Shown in pieces: positions 29,087 to 39,985 of a stretch of DNA of 64,000 nt. The notes under the pieces were generated by a model. It was not told where the DNA came from and did not search any database. It worked only from the letters and a program-made list of their open reading frames with translations. Location of the stretch: the NCBI RefSeq assembly GCF_003086295.3, contig NC_092051.1, positions 68,573,772-68,637,771 of the forward strand. Direction: 5' to 3'. The stretch comes from Arachis hypogaea. Its lineage: Eukaryota; Streptophyta; Magnoliopsida; Fabales; Fabaceae. Positions within the stretch are counted from its first letter, which is position 1, and each line of letters begins with the position of its first letter. Both the position numbers and the translations under genes were made by a program.

Positions 29087-29205
29087 AGGTGCGATCATAC
29101 CAGCACTAATGCAACGGATCCCATCAGAACTCCGCAGTTAAGCGTGCTTGGGCGAGAGTAGTACTAGGATGGGTGACCCCCTGGGAAGTCCTCGTGTTGC
29201 ACCCC
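29087..29205 (+). rRNA. 5S rRNA
   Basis: -1 C; GCAACGG; GGTGACCCCCTG; TTGCACC end. Position 1 of an incomplete set. Confidence 0.9.
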
Positions 29206-29393
29206 TATTTTTTTTGTTTTTTACGTCGTACTTACCCTCGTTCTTTAAACTACGCTAACTTGAATAGTTTAGCTGAAGCGACCCTCAATGACCTGATTTT
29301 CGGCAAGCTCGCACGGGCCCCGCAGTGATTCGAAGCTTGACTTACCTTACGTCGCGAGACATGCTTATGATAATTGTGTGCGCATACTTTAAC

Positions 29394-29512
29394 AGGTGCG
29401 ATCATACCAACACTAATGCACCGGATACCATAAGAACTCCGCAGTTTAGCGTGTTTGGGCGAAAGTAGTATTAGGATCGGTGACCTCCTGGGAAGTCCTC
29501 GTGTAGCACCTC
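29394..29512 (+). rRNA. 5S rRNA
   Basis: -1 C; ACCAACAC; GATACCATAAG; GTTTAGCGTGTTTGG; GCGAAAG; TTAGGATCGG; TAGCACC end. Confidence 0.88.
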
Positions 29513-29692
29513 TTTTTTTTTATGTCGTGCTTACCCTTGTTCTTTAAACGACGCTATATTGAGTAGTTTAGCTAAAGCGAGCCTCAATGACCTGATTTTC
29601 GGCAAGCTCGCACGGGCCCCGCAGGGGTTCGCAGCTCGACTTACCCTACGTTGCGAGACATGCTTATGATAATTGTGTGCGCATACTTTAAC

Positions 29693-29811
29693 AGGTGCGA
29701 TCATACCAACACTAATGCACCGGATACCATAAGAACTCCGCAGTTTAGCGTGTTTGGGCGAGAGTAGTATTAGGATGGGTGACCTCCTGGGAAGTCCTCG
29801 TGTAGCACCTC
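29693..29811 (+). rRNA. 5S rRNA
   Basis: -1 C; near twin of 29394 but IE and GATGGG intact; TAGCACC end. Confidence 0.9.
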
Positions 29812-29995
29812 TTTTTTTTTTTTTACGTCGTGCTTACCATTGTTCATTAAACGACGCTATATTGAATAGTTTAGGTAAAGCGAACCTCAATGACCTGATT
29901 TTCGACAAGCTCACACGGGCCCCGCAGGGCTTCGCAGCTCGACTTACCCTACGCCACGACACATGCTTATGATAATTGTGTGCGCATACTTTAAT

Positions 29996-30114
29996 AGTTG
30001 CGATCATACCAGCACTAATGCACCGGATCCCATCAGAACTCCGCAGTTAAGCGTGCCTGGGCGAGAGTAGTACTAGGATGGGTGACCTCCTGGGATGTCC
30101 TCGTGTTGCACCCT
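29996..30114 (+). rRNA. 5S rRNA
   Basis: -1 T; starts AGTTGCG; GTGCCTGGG; GGGATGTCC; TTGCACC end. Position 1. Confidence 0.9.
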
Positions 30115-30301
30115 TTTTTTTTTGTTTTTTACGTCATGCTTACCCTCGTTCTTTAAACTAAGCTAACTTGAATAGTTTAGCTAAAGCGAGCCGCAATGAC
30201 CTGATTTTCGGCAAGCTCGCAAGGGCCCCGCAGGGATTCGCAGCTTGATTTACCTTACGTCGCGAGACATGCTTATGATAATTGTGTGCGCATACTTTAA
30301 C

Positions 30302-30420
30302 AAGTGCGATCATACCAACACTAATGCACCGGATCCCATCAGCACTCCGCAGTTTAGCGTGTTTGGGCGAGAGTAGTACTAGGATGGGTAACCTCCTGGG
30401 AAGTCCTCGTGTAGCACCTC
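30302..30420 (+). rRNA. 5S rRNA
   Basis: -1 C; starts AAGTGCG; CAGCACTCC; GTTTAGCGTGTTTGG; GGGTAACC; TAGCACC end. Position 2. Confidence 0.88.
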
Positions 30421-30603
30421 TTTATTTTTTTTACGTCGTGCTTACCCTTGTTCTTTAAACGACGCTATATTGAGTAGTTTAGCTAAAGCGAGACTCAATG
30501 ACCTGATTTTCGGCATGCTCGCACGGGCCCCACAGGGATACGCAGCTCGACTTACCCTACGTCACGAGACATGCTTAAGATAATTGTGTGCACATACTTT
30601 AAC

Positions 30604-30722
30604 AGGTGTGATCATACCAGCACTAATCCATCGGATCCCATCAGAACTCCGCAGTAAAGCGTGCTTGGGCGGAAGTAGTACTAGGATGGGTGACCTCTTG
30701 GGAAGTCCTCGTGTTGCATCTT
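30604..30722 (+). rRNA. 5S rRNA
   Basis: -1 C; AGGTGTG; ATCCATCGG; GTAAAGCG; GCGGAAG; TTGCATC end. Position 3. Confidence 0.87.
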
Positions 30723-30905
30723 CTTTTTTTTTTTACGTCGTGCTTACCCTTATTCTTTAAACGACGGTATATTGAATAGTTTAGCTAAAGCGAGCTTCCA
30801 TGACCTGATTTTCGGCAAGCTCGCACGGGACCCGTAGGGATTCGCAGCTCGATTTACCCTACGTCGCGAGAGATGCTTATGATAATTATGTGCGCATACT
30901 TTAAT

Positions 30906-31024
30906 AGGTGCGATCATACCAGCAATAATGTACCGGATCCCATCAGAATTCCGCAGTTATGCTTGTTTGGGCGAGAGTAGTACTAGGATGGGTGACCTCC
31001 TGGGAAATCCTCGTGTTGCATCTT
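30906..31024 (+). rRNA. 5S rRNA
   Basis: -1 T; AGCAATAATGTACC; GTTATGCTTGTTTGG; GGGAAATCC; TTGCATC end. Position 4. Confidence 0.88.
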
Positions 31025-31210
31025 CTTTTTTTTTTTTTTACGTCGTGCTTACCCTTGTTCTTTAAAAGACGCTATATTGAATAGTTTAGCTAAAGCGAGC
31101 CTCAATGACCTAATTTTCGGCAAGCTCGCACGGGCCCCGCAAGGATTCGCAGCTCGACTTACCCTAAGTCGGGAGACATGCTTATGATAATTGTGTGCGC
31201 ATACTTTAAT

Positions 31211-31330
31211 AGGTGCGATCATACCAGCACTAATGCACCGGATCCCATCAGAACTACGCAGTTTACGCGTGCTTGGACGAGAGTAATACTAGGATGGGTG
31301 ACCTCTTGGGAAGTCCTTGTGTTGCACCTC
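31211..31330 (+). rRNA. 5S rRNA
   Basis: -1 T; 120 nt, GTTTACGCGTGC insertion as in 28781; TTGGACG; GTAATACT; TTGCACC end. Position 5. Confidence 0.87.
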
Positions 31331-31516
31331 TTTTACTTTTTTTTTACGTCGTGGTTACCCTTGTTCTTTAAACGACGCTATATTGAATAGTTTAGCTAAA
31401 GCGAGCCTCAATGACCTGATTTTCGGCAAATTCGCACGGGCCCTGCAGGGATTCGCAGCTCGACTTACCCTACGTCGCGAGACATGCTTATGATAATTGT
31501 GTGCGCATACTTTAAC

Positions 31517-31635
31517 AGGTGCGATCATACTAACACTAATGCACCGGATCCCATAAGAACTCTGCAGTTTAACGTGTTTGGGCGAGAGTAGTATTAGGAT
31601 GGGTGACCTCCTGGGAAGTCCTCGTGTAGCACCTC
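31517..31635 (+). rRNA. 5S rRNA
   Basis: -1 C; ACTAACAC; CATAAGAACTCTGC; GTTTAACGTGTTTGG; TAGCACC end. Confidence 0.88.
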
Positions 31636-31815
31636 TTTTTTTTTATGTCGTGCTTACCCTTGTTCTTTAAACGATGCTATATTGAGTAGTTTAGCTAAAG
31701 CGAGCCTCAATGACCTGATTTTCGGCAAGCTCGCCCGGGCCCCGCAGGGATTCGCAGCTCAACTTACCCTACGTCGTGAGACATGCTTATGATAATTGTG
31801 TGTGCATACTTTAAC

Positions 31816-31934
31816 AGGTGTGATCATACCAGCACTAATGCACCGGATCCCATCAGAACTCCGCAGTTAAGCGTGCTTGGGCGAGAGTAGTACTAGGATG
31901 GGTGACCTCCTGGGAAGTCCTCGTGTAGCACCTC
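31816..31934 (+). rRNA. 5S rRNA
   Basis: -1 C; AGGTGTG; nt 44 C; internal boxes intact; TAGCACC end. Confidence 0.92.
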
Positions 31935-32119
31935 TTTTTTTTTTTTTTACGTCGTGCTTACCCTTGTTCTTTAAACGACGCTATATTGAATAGTTTAGCT
32001 AAAGCGAGCCTCAATGACCTGATTTTCGGCAAGCTCGCACGGGCCCCGCAGGGATTCGCAGCTCAACTTACCCAACGTCGCGAGACATGCTTATGATAAT
32101 TGTGTGCGCATACTTTAAC

Positions 32120-32236
32120 AGGTGCGATCATATCAGCACTAATGTACAGGATCCCATCAGAATTACGCTGTTATGCGTGCTTGGTCGAGAGTAGTACTAG
32201 GATGAGACCTCCTGGGATGTCCTCGTGTAGCACCTC
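32120..32236 (+). rRNA. 5S rRNA, box C shortened
   Basis: -1 C; ATATCAGCAC; AATGTACAGG; GCTGTTATGCG; box C GGATGAGACC lacks two bases; TAGCACC end. Confidence 0.82.
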
Positions 32237-32420
32237 TTTTTTTTTTTTTACGTCGTGCTTACCTTTGTTCTTTAAACGACGCTATATTGAGTAGTTTAGC
32301 TAAAGCGAGCCTCAATGACCTGATTTTCGGCAAGCTCGACCGGGCCCCGCAGGGATTCGCAGCTCAACTTACCCTACGTCGCGAGACATGCTTATGATAA
32401 TTGTGTGTGCATACTTTAAC

Positions 32421-32539
32421 AGGTGCGATTATACCAGCACTAATGCACCGGATCCCATCAGAACTCCGCAGTTAAGCGTGCTTGGGCGAGAGTAGTACTA
32501 TGATGGGTGACCTCCTGGAAAGTCCTCGTGTAGCACCTC
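32421..32539 (+). rRNA. 5S rRNA
   Basis: -1 C; CGATTATACC; ACTATGATGGG; CCTGGAAAG; TAGCACC end. Confidence 0.9.
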
Positions 32540-32721
32540 TTTTTTTTTTTACGTTTTGCTTACCATTGTTCTTTAAACGATGCTATATTGAATAGTTTAG
32601 CTAAAGCGAGCCTCAATGACCTAATTTTCAGCAAGCTCGCATGGGCCCCGCAGGGATTCGCAGCTCGACTTACCCTACGTCGCGAGACATGCTTATGATA
32701 ATTGTGTGCGCATACTTTAAC

Positions 32722-32840
32722 AGGTGCGATCATACCAGCACTAATGCACCGGATCCCAACAGAACCCCGCAGTTAAGCGTGCTTAGGCGAGAGTAGTACT
32801 AGGATAGGTGACCTTTTGGGAAGTCCTCGTGTTGCACCTC
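32722..32840 (+). rRNA. 5S rRNA
   Basis: -1 C; CAACAGAACCCC; CTTAGGCG; box C GGATAGGTGACCTTTTG; TTGCACC end. Confidence 0.87.
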
Positions 32841-33022
32841 CTTTTTTTTTTACGTCGTGCTTACCCTCGTTCTTTAAACGACGCTAACTTGAATAGTTTC
32901 GCTAAAGTGAACCTCAATGACCTGATTTTTGACAAGCTCACACGGGCCCCGCAGGGCTTCGCAGCTCGACTTACCCTACGCCACGACACATGCTTATGAT
33001 AATTGTGTGCGCATACTTTAAT

Positions 33023-33141
33023 AGGTGCGATCATACCAGCACTATTGCACCGGATCCTATCAGAACTCCGCAGTTAAGCGTGCTTGGGCGAGAGTAGTAC
33101 TAGGATGGGTTACCTTCTGGGAAGTCCTCATGTAACACCTC
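33023..33141 (+). rRNA. 5S rRNA
   Basis: -1 T; ACTATTGCACC; box C GGATGGGTTACCTTCTG; TAACACC end. Confidence 0.87.
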
Positions 33142-33327
33142 TTTTTTTTTTTTTTTACGTCGTGCTTACCCTTGTTCTTTAAACGACGCTATCTTGAATA
33201 GTTTAGCTAAAGCGAGCCTCAATGACCTGATTTTCGGCAAGCTCGCACGGGCCCCGCAGGGATTCACAGCTCGACTTACCCTATGTCGCGAGACATGCTT
33301 ATGAAAATTGTGTGCGCATATATTAAC

Positions 33328-33446
33328 AGGTGCGATCATACCAGCAGTAATGCACCGGATCCCATCAGAACTCCGCAGTTAAGCGTGCTTGGGCGAGAGT
33401 AGTACTCGCATGGGTTCCCTTCTGGGAAGTCCTCATGTAACACCTC
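33328..33446 (+). rRNA. 5S rRNA
   Basis: -1 C; AGCAGTAAT; box C CGCATGGGTTCCCTTCTG; TAACACC end. Confidence 0.85.
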
Positions 33447-33632
33447 TTTTTTTTTTTTTTTACGTCGTGCTTACCCTTGTTCTTTAAATGACGCTATATT
33501 GAGTAGTTTAGCTAAAGCAAGCCTCAATGACCTGATTTTCGGCAATCTTGCACGAGCCCCGCAGGGATTCGCTGCTCGACTTACCCTACGTCGCGAGACA
33601 TGCTTATGATAATTGTGTGCGCATACTTTAAC

Positions 33633-33751
33633 AGGTGCGATCATACCAGCACTAATGCATCGGATCCCATCAGAACTTCGCAGTTAAGCGTGCTTGGGCG
33701 AGAGTAGTACTAGGATGGGTGACTTCCTGGGATGCCCTCGTGTTGCACCTC
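33633..33751 (+). rRNA. 5S rRNA
   Basis: -1 C; GCATCGG; AACTTCGC; GACTTCCTGGGATGCCC; TTGCACC end. Confidence 0.9.
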
Positions 33752-33939
33752 TTTTTGTTTTTTTTTTTACGTCGTGCTTACACTCGTTCTTTAAACGACG
33801 CTATCTTGAATAGTTTAGCTAAAGTGAGCCTCAATGACCTGACTTTCAGCAACCTCGCACGGGCCCAGCAAGGATTCGCAGCTCGACTTACCCTACGTCG
33901 CGAGACATGCTTATGATAATTGTGTGCGCATACTTTAAC

Positions 33940-34058
33940 AGGTGCGATCATACCAGCACTAATGCACCGGATCCCATCAGAACTTCGCAGTCAAGCGTGC
34001 TTGGGCGAGAGTAGTACTGGGATGGGTGTCCTCCTGGGAAGTCCTCGTGTTGCAACTC
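33940..34058 (+). rRNA. 5S rRNA
   Basis: -1 C; AACTTCGCAGTCAAG; ACTGGGATGGGTGTCC; TTGCAAC end. Confidence 0.88.
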
Positions 34059-34241
34059 TTTTTTTTTTTTACGTCGTGCTTACCCTCGTTCTTTAAACGA
34101 TGCTATCTTGAATAGTTTAGCTGAAGCGAGCCTCAATGACCTGATTTTCGGCAGTCTCGCAAGGGCCCCGCAGGGATTGGCAGCTCGACTTGCCCTACGT
34201 CGCGAGACATACTTATGATAATTGTGTGCGCATACATTAAC

Positions 34242-34359
34242 AGGTCGATCATACAAGCACTAATGCACCGGATCCCATCAGAATTCCGCAGTTAAGCGTG
34301 CTTGGGCGAGAGTAGTACTAGGATGGGTGACCTCCTGGGAAGTCCTCGTGTAGCACCTC
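34242..34359 (+). rRNA. 5S rRNA
   Basis: -1 C; one base lost in AGGTCGATC; ACAAGCAC; nt 44 T; TAGCACC end. Confidence 0.9.
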
Positions 34360-34540
34360 TTTTTTTTTTTTACGTCGTGCTTACCCTTGTTCTTAAAACG
34401 ACGCTATATTAATAGTTTAGCTAAAGCGAGCCTCAATGACCTGATTTTCCCAAGCTCGCACGGGCCCCGCAGGGATTCGCAGCTCAACTTACCCAACGTC
34501 GCGAGACATGCTTATGATAATTGTGTGCGCATACTTTAAC

Positions 34541-34657
34541 AGGTGCGATCATATCAGTACTAATGTACAGGATCCCATCAGAATTCTGCTGTTAAGTGTG
34601 CTTGGTCGAAAGTAGTACTAGGATGGGACCTCCTGGGATGTCCTCGTGTAGCACCTC
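34541..34657 (+). rRNA. 5S rRNA, box C shortened
   Basis: -1 C; ATATCAGTAC; AATGTACAGG; GCTGTTAAGTG; GGATGGGACC lacks two bases; TAGCACC end. Relative of 32120. Confidence 0.82.
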
Positions 34658-34840
34658 TTTTTTTTTTTTACGTCGTGCTTACCCTTGTTCTTTAAACGAT
34701 GCTATATTAAATAGTTTAGCTAAAGCGAACCTCAATGACCTGATTTTCGGCAAGCTCGCACGGGCCCCGCAGGGATTCGCAGCTCGACTTACCCTACGTC
34801 GCGAGACATGCTTATTAAAATTGTGCGCGCATACTTTAAC

Positions 34841-34959
34841 AGGTGCGATCATACCAGCACTAATGCACCGGATCCCATCAGAACACTACAGTTAAGCGTG
34901 CTTGGGCGAGAGTAGTACTAGGTTGGGTGACCACCTGGGAAGTCCTCGTATTGCACCCT
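34841..34959 (+). rRNA. 5S rRNA
   Basis: -1 C; AACACTACAG; GGTTGGGTGACCACC; GTATTGCACC end. Confidence 0.87.
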
Positions 34960-35136
34960 TTTTTTTTACGTCGTGCTTACCCTCGTTCTTTAAAAGACGC
35001 TAACTTGAATAGTATCGCTAAAGCGAACCTCAATGACCTATTTTCGGCAAGCTCACACGTGCCCCGCAGGGCTTCGCAGCTCGACTTACCCTACTCGCGA
35101 GACATGCTTATGATAATTGTGTGCGCATACTTTAAT

Positions 35137-35267
35137 AGGTGCGATCATACCAGCACTAATGCACCGGATCCATCAGAACTCCGCAGTTAAACGTGCTTGG
35201 GCGAGAGTCTAGGACGAGAGTAGTACTAGGATGGCTGACCTCCTGGGAAGTCCTCGTGTTGCACAAC
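35137..35267 (+). pseudogene. 5S rRNA with internal duplication
   Basis: 131 nt; -1 T; IE to start of box C duplicated (GAGTCTAGGACGAGAGTAG); GGATGGCTGACC; end TTGCACAAC. Confidence 0.8.
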
Positions 35268-35423
35268 TTTTTTTTTACGTCGTGCTTACCCTCGTTTTTT
35301 AAATGACGCTAACCTCAATGACCTGATTTTCGGCAAGCTCACACGAGCCCCGCAGGGCTTCGCAACTCGACTTACCCTACGTCGCGAGACATGCTTATGA
35401 TAATTGTGTGCACATAATTTAAT

Positions 35424-35553
35424 AGGTGCGATCATACCAGCACTAATGCACCGGATCCCATCAGAACTCGCAGTTAAGCGTGCTTGGGCGGAGTATAGGA
35501 CGAGAGTAGTACTAGGATGGGTGACCTCTTGGGAAGTCCTCATGTTGCACCTC
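35424..35553 (+). pseudogene. 5S rRNA with internal duplication
   Basis: 130 nt; -1 T; GCGGAGTATAGGACGAGAG; CATGTTGCACC end. Confidence 0.8.
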
Positions 35554-35737
35554 TTTTTTTTTTTTTTTTACGTCGTGCTTACCTCGTTCTTTAAACGACG
35601 CTATATTGAATAGCTTAGCTAAGCGAGCCTCAATGACCTGATTTTCGGCAAGCTCGCATGGGCCCCGCAGGGATTGCAGCTCGACTTACCCTACGTCGCG
35701 AGACATGCTTATGATAATTGTGTGCGCATACTTTAAC

Positions 35738-35856
35738 AGGTGCGATCATACCAGCACTAATGCACCGGATCCCATCAGAACTCCGCAGTTAAGCGTGCTT
35801 GGGCGAGAGTAGTACTAGGATGGGTGACCACCTGGGAAGTCCTCGTATTGCACCCT
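35738..35856 (+). rRNA. 5S rRNA
   Basis: -1 C; nt 44 C; GTGACCACCTGGG; GTATTGCACC end. Confidence 0.9.
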
Positions 35857-36033
35857 TTTTTTTTTACGTCGTGCTTACCCTTGTTCTTTAAATGATGCTA
35901 ACTTGAATAGTATCGCTAAAGCGAACCTCAATGACCTGATTTTCGGCAAGCTCACATGGCCCCGCAGGGCTTCGCGCTCGACTTACCCTACGTCGCGAGA
36001 CATGCTATGATAATTGTGTGCGCATACTTTAAT

Positions 36034-36161
36034 AGGTGCGATCATACCAGCACTAATGCACCGGATCCCATCAGAACCCCGTAGTTAAGCGTGCTTGGGC
36101 GAGAGTAGTACTAGGATAGTACTAGGATGGGACCTCTTGGGAAGTCCTCATGTTGCACCTC
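36034..36161 (+). pseudogene. 5S rRNA with internal duplication
   Basis: 128 nt; -1 T; AACCCCGTAG; GTACTAGGATAGTACTAGG; GGATGGGACC lacks two bases. Confidence 0.8.
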
Positions 36162-36345
36162 TTTTTTTTTTTTTTTTTACGTCGTGCTTACCCTCGTTCT
36201 TTAAACGACGCTATATTGAATAGTTAGCTAAAGCGAGCCTCAATGACCTGATTTTGGCAACTCGCACGGGCCCCGCAGGATTCGCAGCTCGACTTACCCT
36301 ACGTCGCAAGACATGCTTATGATAATTGTGTGCGCATACTTTAAC

Positions 36346-36460
36346 AGGTGCGATCATACCAGCACTAATGCACCAATCCCATCAGAATTCCGCAGTTAAC
36401 GTGCTTGGGCGAGAGTAGTACTAGGATGGGTGACCTCTGGGAAGTCCTCGTGTGCACCTC
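36346..36460 (+). rRNA. 5S rRNA
   Basis: -1 C; losses in CACCAATCCC and GTTAACGTGC (box A) and GACCTCTGGG; GTGTGCACC end. Confidence 0.82.
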
Positions 36461-36645
36461 TTTTTTTTTTTTTTTACGTCGTGCTTACCCTTGTTCTTTA
36501 AACGACGCTATATTAATAGTTTAGCTAAAGCGAGCCTCAATGACCTGATTTTCGGCAAGCTCGCACGGGCCCCGCAGGGATTCGCAGCTCGACTTACCCT
36601 ACGTCGCGAGACATGCTTATGATAATTGTGTGCGCATACTTTAAC

Positions 36646-36760
36646 AGGTCGATCATACCAGCACTAATGCACCGGATCCCTCAAATTCCGCAGTTAAGTG
36701 TGCTTGGGCGAGAGTAGTACTAGGATGGGTGCCTCCTGGGAAGTCCTCGTGTAGCACCTT
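36646..36760 (+). rRNA. 5S rRNA
   Basis: -1 C; AGGTCGATC; GATCCCTCAAATTCC; GGGTGCCTCC; TAGCACC end. Confidence 0.82.
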
Positions 36761-36937
36761 TTTTTTTTACGTCGTGCTTACCCTTGTTCTTTAAACGACG
36801 CTATATTGATAGCTTAGCTAAAGGAGCCTCAATGACCTGATTTTCGGCAAGCTCGCACGGGCCCCGCAGGGATTCGCAGCTCGACTTACCCTACGTCGCG
36901 AGACATGCTTATGATATTTGTGTGCGCATACTTTAAC

Positions 36938-37056
36938 AGGTGCGATCATACTAGCACTAATGCACCGGATCCCATCAGAATTTCGTAGTTAAGCGTGCTT
37001 GGGCGAGAGTAGTACTAGGATGGGTGACCTCCTGGGAAGTCCTCGTGTAGCACCTT
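36938..37056 (+). rRNA. 5S rRNA
   Basis: -1 C; ATACTAGCAC; AATTTCGTAG; TAGCACC end. Confidence 0.9.
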
Positions 37057-37234
37057 TTTTTTTTTACTCGTGCTTACCCTTGTTCTTTAAACGACGCTAT
37101 ATTGAATAGTTTAGCTAAAGCGAGCCTCAATGACCTGATTTTCGGCAAGCTCGCACGGGCCCCGTAGGGATTCGCAGTCGACTTACCCTACGTCGCGAGA
37201 CATGCTTATGATAATTGTGTGCGCATACTTTAAC

Positions 37235-37352
37235 AGTGCGATCATACCAGCACTAATGCACCGGATCCCATCATAACTTCGCAGTTAACCGTGCTTGGGC
37301 GAGAGTAGTACTATGATGGGTGACCTCCTTGGAAGTCCTCGTGTTGCATCTC
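37235..37352 (+). rRNA. 5S rRNA
   Basis: -1 C; starts AGTGCG; CATAACTTCGC; GTTAACCGTGC; ACTATGATGGG; TTGCATC end. Confidence 0.87.
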
Positions 37353-37530
37353 TTTTTTTTTTTTACGTCGTGCTTACCCTCGTTCTTTAAACGACGCTAA
37401 CTTGAATAGTTTGCTAAAGCGAACCTCAATGACCTGATTTTCGGCAAGCTCACACGGCCCCGTAGGGTTCCAGCTCGACTTACCCTACGTCGCGAGACAT
37501 GCTATGATAATTGTGTGCGCATACTTTAAT

Positions 37531-37659
37531 AGGTGCGATCATACCAGCACTAATGCACCGGATCCCATCAGAACTCCGCAGTTAAGCGTGCTTGGGCGAG
37601 AGTAGTACTAGGAATTACTAGGATGGGTGACCTCCTGGGAAGTCCTCATGTTGCACCTC
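37531..37659 (+). pseudogene. 5S rRNA with internal duplication
   Basis: 129 nt; -1 T; GTACTAGGAATTACTAGG before GATGGG; CATGTTGCACC end. Confidence 0.8.
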
Positions 37660-37842
37660 TTTTTTTTTTTTTTTTTACGTCGTGCTTACCCTCGTTCTTT
37701 AAACGACGCTATCTTGAATAGTTTAGCTAAAGCGAACCTCAATGACCTGATTTTGGCAAGCTCGCACGGCCCCAGGGATTCGCAGCTCGACTTACCCTAC
37801 GTCGCGAGACATGCTTATGATAATTGTTGCGCATACTTTAAC

Positions 37843-37957
37843 AGGTACGATCATACCAGCACTAATGCACCGGATCCCATCAGAACTCACAGTTAAGCGT
37901 GCTTGGCGAAGTAGTACTAGGATGGGTGACCTCCTAGGAATCCTCGTGTTGCACCCT
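37843..37957 (+). rRNA. 5S rRNA
   Basis: -1 C; AGGTACG; AACTCACAG; CTTGGCGAAGTAG (IE lost); TTGCACC end. Confidence 0.8.
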
Positions 37958-38133
37958 TTTTTTTTTACGTCGTGCTTACCCTCTTCTTTAAACGACTCTA
38001 ACATGAATAGTTTCGCTAAAGCGAACCTCAATGACCTGATTTTCGGCAAGCTCACACGGGCCCCGCAGGGTTCGCAGCTCGACTTACCCTACGTCGCGAG
38101 ACATGCTTATGTAATTGTGTGCGCATACTTAAT

Positions 38134-38251
38134 AGGTGCGATCATACCAGCACTAATGCACCGGATCCCATCAGAACTCCGCAGTTAAGCATGCTTGGGC
38201 GAGAGTAGTACTAGGATGAGTGACTTCCTGGAAGTCCTCGTGTTGCACCTC
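38134..38251 (+). rRNA. 5S rRNA
   Basis: -1 T; AAGCATGC; GGATGAGTGACTTCCTGG; TTGCACC end; T-run extended by GTTAC and more T. Confidence 0.87.
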
Positions 38252-38444
38252 TTTTTTTTTTTTTGTTACTTTTTTTACGTCGTGCTTACCCTCGTTCTTT
38301 AAACGACGCTAACTTGAATAGTTTCGCTAAAGCGAACCTCAATGACCTGATTTTCTCAAGCTCACACGGGCCCCGCAGGCTTCACAACTCGACTTACCCT
38401 AGGTCGCAGACATGCTTATGATAATTGTGTGCGCATACTTTAAT

Positions 38445-38575
38445 AGGAGCGATCATACCAGCACTAATGCACCGGATCCCATCAGAACTCCGCAGTTAAG
38501 CGTGCTTGGGCGAGAGTAGTACTAGGAAGAGTAGTACTAGATGGTGACCTCCTGGGAAGTCCCTTGTTGCACCTT
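38445..38575 (+). pseudogene. 5S rRNA with internal duplication
   Basis: About 131 nt; -1 T; AGGAGCG; GTACTAGGAAGAGTAGTAC; AGATGGTGACC; end CCCTTGTTGCACC. Confidence 0.8.
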
Positions 38576-38762
38576 TTTTTTTTTTTTTTTTTACGTCGTG
38601 CTTACCCTTGTTCTTTAAACGACGCTATTTGAATAGTTTAGCTAAAGCGAGCCTCAATGACCTGATTTTCGGCAAGCTCGCACGGGCCCCGCAGGGATTC
38701 GCAGCTCGACTTACCCTACGTCGCGAGACATGCTTATGATAATTGTGTGCGCATACTTTAAC

Positions 38763-38875
38763 AGTGCGATCATACCAGCACTAATGCACCGGATCCCATC
38801 AGAATTTCGCGTTAGCGTGCTTGGGCAGAGTAGTATTAGGATGGGTGACCTCCTGGGAAGTCCTCGTGTGCACCT
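38763..38875 (+). rRNA. 5S rRNA
   Basis: -1 C; starts AGTGCG; AATTTCGCGTTAGCG in box A; GGGCAGAG; GTGTGCACC end; T-run over 20. Confidence 0.8.
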
Positions 38876-39067
38876 TTTTTTTTTTTTTTTTTTTTTTTTA
38901 CGTCGTGCTTACCCTTGTTCTTTAAACGACGCTATATTGAATAGTTTAGCTAAAGCGGGCCTCAATGACCTGATTTTCGGCAAGCTCGCACGGGCCGCAG
39001 GGATTCGCAGCTCGACTTACCTACGTCGCGAGGCATGCTTATGATAATTGTGTGCGCATACTTTAAC

Positions 39068-39184
39068 AGGTGCGATCATACCAGCATAATGCACTGGATC
39101 CCATCAGAATTCCGCAGCTAAGCGTGCTTGGCGAGAGTAGTACTAGGATGGGTGACCTCCTAGGAAGTCCTCGTGTAGCAGCTT
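39068..39184 (+). rRNA. 5S rRNA
   Basis: -1 C; AGCATAATG; CAGCTAAGCG; CTTGGCG; TAGCAGC end. Confidence 0.85.
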
Positions 39185-39364
39185 TTTTTTTTTTACGTCG
39201 TGCTTACACTTGTTCTTTAAACGACGCTATATTGAATAGTTTAGCTAAAGCGAGCCTCAATGACCTGATTTTCGGCAAGCTCGCACGGGCCCCATAGGGA
39301 TTCGCAGTTCGACATACCCTACGTCGCGAGACATGCTTATGAAATTCTGTACGCATACTTTAAC

Positions 39365-39483
39365 AGGTGCGATCATACCAGCATTAATGCACCGGATCCC
39401 ATCAGAATTCCGCAGCTAAGCGTGCTTGGGCGAGAGTAGTACTAAGATGGGTGACCTTTTGGGAAGTCCTTGTGTCGCACCAC
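39365..39483 (+). rRNA. 5S rRNA
   Basis: -1 C; AGCATTAAT; CAGCTAAGCG; ACTAAGATGGG; CTTTTGGG; TCGCACC end. Confidence 0.88.
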
Positions 39484-39668
39484 TTTTTTTTTTTTTTTTT
39501 TACGTCGTGCTTACCCTCTCTTTAAATGACGCTAACTTGAATAGTTCGCTAAAGCGAACCTCAATGACCTGATTTTCGGCAAGCTCACACGGCCCCGTAA
39601 GGCTTCGCAGCTCGACTTACCCTACATCGCGAGACATGCTTATGATAATTGTGTGCGCCTACTTTAAT

Positions 39669-39804
39669 AGGTGCGATCATACCAGCACTAATGCACCAGA
39701 TCCCATCAGAACTCCGCAGTTAAGCGTGTTTGGGCGAGAGTAGTACTAGGACTAGAGTAGTACTAGGATGGGTGACCTCTTGGCAAGTCCTCATGTTGCT
39801 CCTC
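39669..39804 (+). pseudogene. 5S rRNA with 17-bp internal duplication
   Basis: 136 nt; -1 T; GTACTAGGACTAGAGTAGTA, then CTAGGATGGG; CTTGGCAAG; end TTGCTCC. Confidence 0.82.
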
Positions 39805-39985
39805 TTTTTTTTATTATCGTCGTGCTTACCCTCGTTCTTTAAACGACGCTATATTAAACAGTTTAGCTAAAGCGAGCCTCAATGACCTGATTTTCGGCAA
39901 GCTCGCACGGGCCCCGTAGGGATTCGCAGCTCGACTTCCCTACGTACGAGACATGCTTATGATAATTGTGTGCGCATACTTTAAC

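Larger units (their letters stand above)
26052..31516 (+). repeat. Five-gene higher-order 5S repeat
   Basis: Genes at 26052, 26358, 26661, 26957, 27258 are repeated as 27565, 27870, 28173, 28478, 28781 (offset about 1,513-1,523 bp), then as 29996, 30302, 30604, 30906, 31211 after an incomplete set at 29087, 29394, 29693. Shared marks include TTGCACCCC with a T-run broken by GTTTT and a CTAACTTG spacer, TTTAGCGTG with TAGCACC, AGCAATAATGTACC, and CCTTATG or CCTTGTG with TTTTACTTTT. Genes 17285, 17591 and 25747 fit the same register across the retrotransposon. Confidence 0.85.
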
